A stretch of 64,000 nucleotides of DNA from the NCBI GenBank assembly GCA_030522415.1, contig CM060108.1, positions 36,676,756-36,740,755 of the forward strand, given 5' to 3'. The notes under the pieces are model-generated. The model was not told the DNA's origin. It worked only from the letters and a program-made list of their open reading frames with translations, and did no database searches. Numbering within the stretch: position 1 is the first letter of the stretch; each line of letters starts with the position of its first letter. A program made the translations under genes and the position numbers. Of this stretch, positions 58,677 to 64,000 are shown piece by piece. The DNA comes from Channallabes apus (Eukaryota > Chordata > Actinopteri > Siluriformes > Clariidae).

Positions 58677-60613
58677 CTAGCAGTACCCGCGCGCTTCGCT
58701 GCGCGCAGAACTGGTGAAGTATAATACTCAGTATATGCAATGATGAATGAAGAGGACAGTGGACAAAAATAATACAGTGGGTAAATACATACCGGAGAAA
58801 TACATACCGAATAAATACATACATAAGCATGAAGTATGGTGATGTCATACGATGTTTGTGTGGCATACTCAGTATTAAGGGAAGTATTAATACATACCGG
58901 ATAAATACATACCGAATAAATACATCATTATTCATAACGTTATTATGTTTCTGTTGTTAGTTTATTGTTGTTCTTCTTGTTGGATAAATACACACAATAA
59001 ATACATCTAATACTGGATACATACTGGATAACATACTGGATACATACAATAGTTAAAGTAATGCTTCAGTATAAACCACATTTTTTGTGTGTCTTGTGGG
59101 AGCGAAAATATGCAAATTGTGCCTGTGATTTACTCTAGAACATGCCACATAAAACTGGCCGTGCGAAAAGCATGGCAGCCGCAAATCAATGCCAGCGACG
59201 GAGAGAGTTTGGCCTTGAGCTTTGTTTATAGTTAAAGCAAAGGAAAGTCGTATCGGGAATTGCAATCTTTTAAATTCAAAAGGATAGTCACTGGGGATCA
59301 TTGGAATCCGCGGAATAAATACCTTGTCACCCTTTCCACAGCCAGTTATTATTGAGGCTTCGATAACATTTGATTGCATTGCAGTCACTCGTAAACGGGT
59401 TCCGTTACACAGTTTCGGTGGGTTAAGATTTCTCAACAACATTATTGGTGTACCAACTTTGAGGAACAGTTTATGGGGAGGCATGCCTGGAGGATTAAGA
59501 GAGTTCAAGAATTCAAGAGGATAATGCACTGCTTCTTCAGCATGTGAAACAGAATCAATAGAAGAATATGTTTTTTTTTCACCAGGGACTTTCTCAAGGA
59601 GAAACATATTTATTTCATCAGCGCTATCATTTCTAGGCGATAAGATTGCTCTTTCACATGACCATGGATCATTTCTTGTATTGAGATGTCTAATATCCGG
59701 GTAAACCTTAGCGACCAGTTGTTCAAGAGAGGGGACCAAATGTCCAAGGTTTTCCGGTATTTCAATTTGTCCGTCAGAATCGTGTTTCAGTTGGCCGTTA
59801 CCAATTTTCAACAGCATTTCTGAAAAGGCAGCAGCCGAAGAGTCTCCCTTCAAGTGAACTCTCATGTTCATCGTAAGTGTGAATTTGTGAATTTGACTCC
59901 ATATAAAGGACGACTTTATGCATGCTGTCACTTCATCAGCCCGGGTTCCTCTGGGAATGACCGGCAGAGTTTGTCGGAAATCGCCTGAAAACAGCACAGT
60001 AAGGCCCCCCATTAATTTTTCATTGTTTCTGATGTCCTGAAGTGTTCTGTTCAGAGCCTCTATTCCGCTTTTGTGGGACATAGTGCACTCGTCCCAAATG
60101 ATCAGGACAGAATGTTGTAAAAGTTGAGCTAAGGCAGTGCCTTTTTTGATATTACACACAGGATTTGCAGTGTAAGTTAGGTTTAATGGCAACTTGAACG
60201 CTGAATGAGCAGTTTTGCCTCCGTCTAATAAAGTGGCAGCGATGCCAGATGAGGCTACAGCTATTGCAAACGTCATATTGCAAAAGCCATAGAAACGTTT
60301 TGGTATTTCTAGAGGGCCTTTTTTCTAGGTTTCTAGAGGGCGTACGTACATTTTTATAATTTTCCCGTGTAGAGGACCACGTGGCACACGCCCGTGCCAA
60401 ATTTCAAGATTGCAAGTGAAGGGAAACGTTTTTCTAGGTTTTCTAGGTTTCTAGAGGGGCTACCTAGATTTCCGGATTTTTCCCGGGGAGGGGGTCGCAT
60501 GACACACCTCTGTACTAAATTTCAAGTTTCTAGCTCATGTAGAAATTGCCTTTCTAACCCGGACAAACATACATACATAGATACATACAAACTTTCCCCT
60601 TTATTAGTATAGA
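58677..60613 (-). mobile_element. Helitron, truncated, both termini resolved
   Basis: 1937 bp on the minus strand. The 5' end starts TCTATACTAATAAAGGGG, preceded by A. The 3' end has a GC hairpin (GCGCGC-AGCGAA-GCGCGC), then GGGTACTGCTAG, followed by T. This is the Helitron pattern: TC start, hairpin about 10 nt from a CTAG end, insertion between A and T, no target duplication. Only the C-terminal helicase survives; the Rep (HUH) region is absent. Degenerate repeats (ctaggtttctagagg) occur at 60300-60470 near the 5' end. Confidence 0.93.
59053..60276 (-). CDS. PIF1-like helicase fragment of the Helitron
   Basis: A 407-aa open frame matching the C-terminal two thirds of the PIF1-family helicase in RepHel. 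Visible: motif Ia (VASSGIAATLL), Walker B (LIIWDECTM), motif III (FSGDFRQTLPVIPRG) and the C-terminal motifs LTINKAQGQTL and YVACSR. The Walker A loop (GxGGTGKT) is missing: it would lie just upstream, but the sequence diverges at about 60290. The fragment therefore should lack ATP-hydrolysing ability. The frame has no internal stop, which suggests recent loss. RepHel proteins are normally over 1000 aa. Confidence 0.9.
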   Translation of the reverse strand: MTFAIAVASSGIAATLLDGGKTAHSAFKLPLNLTYTANPVCNIKKGTALAQLLQHSVLIIWDECTMSHKSGIEALNRTLQDIRNNEKLMGGLTVLFSGDFRQTLPVIPRGTRADEVTACIKSSFIWSQIHKFTLTMNMRVHLKGDSSAAAFSEMLLKIGNGQLKHDSDGQIEIPENLGHLVPSLEQLVAKVYPDIRHLNTRNDPWSCERAILSPRNDSADEINMFLLEKVPGEKKTYSSIDSVSHAEEAVHYPLEFLNSLNPPGMPPHKLFLKVGTPIMLLRNLNPPKLCNGTRLRVTAMQSNVIEASIITGCGKGDKVFIPRIPMIPSDYPFEFKRLQFPIRLSFALTINKAQGQTLSVAGIDLRLPCFSHGQFYVACSRVNHRHNLHIFAPTRHTKNVVYTEALL

Positions 60614-60734
60614 TAACATTTAGTCTCTAATCATATTTAATACAAATTATTATCTTGGTTTTAGTAAGTAAGTGATGATTATAACCAGCTGTAAAACATA
60701 CAGTGTAAAATGTTATAAACTATAAACCAGATGT

Positions 60735-61258
60735 TTATTCAGTAACAGCAGTGATGATCAGTGGTTTATTGTCCCGAGTCCTGAAGTACGGGTAGAGTTT
60801 CTCAGTGAAAGACTGACGAGTGAAAGAGTAGATATGAGATCTGGACTTTACATCATAAAAGGAGACCAGACCCTCATCATAATCCACAAACACCCCCACC
60901 GTCTCCACCTTCTCTCTCAGTGTGAGGGGGACACGAGGGTCAGCACGAGCCCAGTACTGATTCCCATACAGTCCCACAGTCCAGACTCCATCCTGAGGTC
61001 TTTCTATAATCCCCCCCTTCCTGTTAACACTCTCTCTCATCACTCCTAATGTCCACCGTGTGTTCCCTCTGACCTTCACCTCATAATAAAATCTCCCGAA
61101 GGAGAAACTCTGCTTCCCCACAACACAGTAATCATCAGTAAACCTCTCTGGTGGATCAGTGAGATTCTCCTGTTGTGTGTCTTCACGTGTCACTTGTTTT
61201 CCATCAGCAGTAACTCTGAGTTCAGGATGAGCTGTATCAGGATCCAGAGTCACATCCA
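60735..61258 (-). CDS. Intact terminal B30.2 (PRY-SPRY) exon, orphan
   Basis: A 524-nt exon with acceptor ctctcag|TGGATG at 61258 and TAA at 60735. PRY part: VTLDPDTAHPELRVTADGK. SPRY part: FYYEVKVRGNTRWTLGV, DGVWTVGLYGNQYWA, VGVFVDYDEGLVSFYDVKS and LYPYFRT. These are the landmarks of the B30.2 domain found at the C-terminus of fish TRIM/finTRIM and NLR-type immune proteins, where it recognises ligands. No RING, B-box, NACHT or other exon was found upstream on the minus strand to 64000. It is therefore either the last exon of a gene extending outside the window or an orphan copy. Confidence 0.8.
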
Positions 61259-61260
61259 CT

Positions 61261-61265
61261 GAGAG

Positions 61266-61312
<47 letters not shown>

Positions 61313-61402
61313 TATATATTTGTTTGTTTATGTGGAACAATGTTGGAAAGAAATTTTTTTTGTTATTGAACTACACACACACACACACACACCCATGTAT
61401 GC

Positions 61403-61475
<73 letters not shown>

Positions 61476-61598
61476 CTGTGTATGCAACACACACAAACAC
61501 ACTTGTTTGTTTTTGTGGAACAATGTTGGAAATAAATTTTCAACGAAACTGTATGTGTGTGTGTAAAAAGTCAAAGATTTTTTTGTTACTCAACTTCT

Positions 61599-61664
<66 letters not shown>

Positions 61665-61800
61665 CACACACATATATATACACACACACATATACACAAT
61701 CTTTCTCTCTCTGTCACACACACACACTTGTTTGTTTATGTGGAACAATGTTGGAAATACATTTGTTTTTGTTATTGAACTACACATACACACGTGCAAA

Positions 61801-61839
<39 letters not shown>

Positions 61840-61999
61840 CAAACTACACACATACACACACAATTCATTCAGAGAAACTGTGTGTGTGTGAAAAAGTATT
61901 TTTTTTTGAGTTACTGAACTTCTCTCCGTCTCACACACACGTGCAAACTACACACACACACACACATGCAAACTACACACACACACACACACGTGCAAA

Positions 62000-62047
<48 letters not shown>
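61261..62047. repeat. CA-rich higher-order repeat
   Basis: Nearly 800 bp of (CA)n broken by repeated modules. The module ttgtttatgtggaacaatgt plus tggaaa occurs near 61325, 61508 and 61733, about 185-225 bp apart. A second module, ttgttactcaacttctctc, occurs near 61582, with relatives at 58531 and 61909. The cluster starts right at the polypyrimidine side of the B30.2 exon. The long Cys/Val and His/Thr ORFs here are artefacts of the dinucleotide repeat. Confidence 0.92.
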
Positions 62048-62050
<3 letters not shown>

Positions 62051-62233
62051 AGGGCTGCACGATATTAGGAAAATATGCGATATTGTTGTTGAATACTGCG
62101 ATAACGATATTTCTTGCGATATAACATTTCCCTAGAGAAATGCATTTTTTAATTATTATTATTATTGTCTATTTTTTATTATTATTTATTTATATGTAAT
62201 GATCATACTAAAATAAACAGGTAATAGATATTC
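62047..62233. mobile_element. hAT-like terminus interrupted by a SINE
   Basis: The stretch beginning ttagggctgcacgatatta, with repeated gcgatatt words, resembles a common teleost hAT end. It follows a long (CA)n run and is broken by the SINE at 62234. A continuation after 62581 is possible, but its other terminus was not found. Confidence 0.45.
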
Positions 62234-62569
62234 ATTCATTCATTCATTCATTCTCTGTACCGCTTTATCCTTATATACAGGGTCGTGGGGGACCTGGAGC
62301 CTATCCCAGGAAACTTAGGGCACAAGGCGGGGTACACCCTGGACAGGGTGCCAATCCATCGCAGGGCACACACATACACACACTCATTCACACACTACGG
62401 GCAATTTTTTGGAATGTCAATTAACCTAACCTACATGTCTTTGGCCTGTGGGAGGAAACCCACCAAGCACGGGGAGAACATGCAAACTCCATGCACACAG
62501 AGACGGGAATCGAGCCTGCCCCAGGAATCGAACCCAGACCCTGGCGGTGCAAGGCGACAGTGCTAACCA
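62234..62569 (-). repeat. DANA/Mermaid-type SINE with 12-bp target duplication
   Basis: A full-length minus-strand copy: a head with tggttagcactgtcgcc (A box) and gggttcgattcc (B box), a body, and an (ATTC)n tail written as cattcattcattcattc on the plus strand. It is flanked by a perfect 12-bp direct repeat TAATAGATATTC at 62222-62233 and 62570-62581. The target lies inside a hAT-like terminus. Confidence 0.88.
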
Positions 62570-62894
62570 TAATAGATATTCGTCTGATGTAATTAAATCT
62601 AAAAAGAAACTATATGTCAAGGAAGTTGCAAATATTTAGACTTCAAAACACTATGAATGACTTAAAACCCTCAGCAGATATTCTGACTTCTGGTTTGCTG
62701 TTACTATAAACCTGCCAACACAATATGAATTACTTTCAAACATTACTTTTTATTTACGTGTAACCATACACTCATCAATAGTGTCTTAAAACAAGAGCAT
62801 CTTTTAAACTAAATATTCTCTTTGGCTTGCCTGTTTTTTTGTATTAAAAATAAATATTATTAAACAAAAATGTAATTAAAAAATACTATGTGTC

Positions 62895-62958
62895 ACACAC
62901 ACACACACGCGAACACACACACACACGCACACACACACACACACACACACGCACACAC
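62895..62958. repeat. (CA)n microsatellite
   Basis: An imperfect CA run with CG interruptions, just before a CpG-richer stretch. Confidence 0.9.
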
Positions 62959-63300
62959 GCTCCGAGACCGGCACTAGAACCCGGAAGTAATGTGGTCGTG
63001 AACCAGGAAGTATAAGAGGAGTAAACAAACCACCGCATAGAGCTTAGTCACTGTGTTCGCCATGTCGGTTCAGATTGTTTACTTTCTGATTCGAGGGTGT
63101 GTTTATAGGACGCGGGTTAAATGTGTGTTTTTCCCTTGCTCGCCTTCTGTGAGAGTCCTTAAACTAATTCGCGTGGTTATCCTGCCTACTCGCTTGCTTC
63201 CGCGTTTGGGTTTACTGTCTATAAAGGGCTAACAGCTAATCGCGGCTAACGGCTAATCGCTAAATCTTCTGATCATCTGGGGTTAGTTCGCGACAGAATG
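62950..63300 (+). promoter_or_regulatory. CpG-richer, promoter-like stretch
   Basis: A CpG-enriched island among repeats. It has two GGAAGT ETS-type words (cccggaagtaatg, ccaggaagtataag), a small ORF beginning ATGTCGGTTCAG at 63062 and ending at TAA 63232 (56 aa, no recognised domain), and repeated gctaacggctaatcgc words at 63230-63265. It could be the promoter and first exon of a gene beyond the window. This is inference only. Confidence 0.3.
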
Positions 63301-63338
63301 AAGTATAAAGATATATATATTATATATATATATATATA

Positions 63339-64000
63339 CAGTGGTGTGAAAAACTATTTGCCCCCCTCCTGATTTCTTATTCTTTTGCATGTTTGTCACA
63401 CAAAATGTTTCTGATCATCAAACACATTTAACTATTAGTTAAAAAGATAACACAAGTAAACACAAAATGCAGTTTTTAAATGAGGGGTTTTATTATTTAG
63501 GGAGAAAAAAAATCCAAACCTACATGGCCCTGTGTGAAAAAGTAATTGCCCCCTGAACCTAATAACTGGTTGGGCCACCCTTAGCAGCAATAACTGCAAT
63601 CAAGCGTTTGCAATAACTTGCAACGAGTCTTTTACAGCGCTCTGGAGGAATTTTGGCCCACTCATCTTTGCAGAATTGTTGTAATTCAGCTTTATTTGAG
63701 GGTTTTCTAGCATGAACCGGCTTTTTAAGGTCATGCCACAACATCTCAATAGGATTCAGGTCAGGACTTTGACTAGGCCACTCCAAAGTCTTCATTTTGT
63801 TTTTCTTCAGCCATTCAGAGGTGGATTTGCTGGTGTGTTTTGGGTCATTGTCCTGCTGCAGCACCCAAGATCGCTTCAGCTTGAGTTGACGAACAGATGG
63901 CCGGACATTCTCTTTCAGGATTTTTTGGTAGACAGTAGAATTCATGGTTCCATCTATCACAGCAAGCCTTCCAGGTCCTGAAGCAGCAAAACAACCCCAG
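63339..64000 (-). mobile_element. Tc1-like transposon, cut by window end (family 1 copy C)
   Basis: Begins at 63339 with the same cagtggtgtgaaaaactatt end as the copies at 1586 and 37641, next to an (AT)n run that supplied the TA target. The minus-strand frame from 63960 down to 63559 is the transposase C-terminus, with QQDNDPKHTSK and SPDLNPIEMLW intact. The rest lies outside the window, so integrity cannot be judged. Confidence 0.93.

Noticed and set aside
61320..62135. Several long ORFs of alternating His/Thr or Cys/Val
   Set aside because: They are translations of (CA)n repeats, open in many frames on both strands because the dinucleotide has no stop codon.
62490..62569. tRNA-like A and B boxes
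   Set aside because: They belong to SINE heads; no cloverleaf acceptor stem or anticodon arm of a functional tRNA is evident.

Overview
The window is nuclear DNA from a ray-finned fish. The coding exons are vertebrate genes with GT-AG introns. The rest is dominated by teleost-type repeats: several Tc1/mariner families, hAT elements, a Helitron, tRNA-headed SINEs, a BEL/Pao remnant and long (CA)n tracts. The density of Tc1 copies and the SINE types suggest an ostariophysan, possibly a catfish, but the species is an inference.

Three host genes can be reconstructed exon by exon, and all three join in frame. mmp14 (MT1-MMP) is on the minus strand from 15700 to 6280: 10 exons, 561 aa. lrp10 is on the plus strand from 25290 to 34230: 9 coding exons, 755 aa. 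A leishmanolysin-family metallopeptidase best matched to cirop/lmln2 is on the plus strand from 37135 to 46359: 14 exons, 654 aa. mmp14 and lrp10 are divergent, with about 9.5 kb between their start codons, and cirop follows lrp10 in the same direction. Human MMP14 and LRP10 are also neighbours and CIROP lies in the same cytogenetic band, so this looks like an ancestral block. The two metalloproteases and the receptor are not a pathway unit; their proximity is syntenic.

Layout. 1-4.8 kb: repeats and a deleted Tc1. 4.8-16.2 kb: mmp14 with its probable 3' UTR, a 6.1-kb first intron and a CpG-rich promoter. 16.5-20.7 kb: a hAT element that contains a TA-flanked MITE-like insertion and a second hAT. 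20.7-24.4 kb: SINEs and two Tc1-like remnants. 24.4-36.3 kb: lrp10. 37-46.4 kb: cirop, with a nearly intact Tc1 in intron 1 and a second Tc1 family in introns 1 and 4. 46.5-48.1 kb: a second copy of the 16.5-kb hAT, lacking both nested insertions. 48.1-54.8 kb: a broken B30.2 exon, a Tc1 fragment, a BEL/Pao pol remnant and, inserted behind it, an LTR element with a proline-rich ORF and no recognisable pol. 55-64 kb: SINEs, duplicated B30.2 (PRY-SPRY) exons separated by a Helitron whose two ends can be read to the base, an 800-bp CA-rich higher-order repeat, a SINE with a 12-bp target duplication and a Tc1 cut by the window edge.

The best leads are structural: resolved nested insertions with a paralogous empty site, the non-autonomous LTR element, and the Helitron beside a duplicated B30.2 exon. 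I found no bacterial-type system, CRISPR array, rRNA or true tRNA gene.
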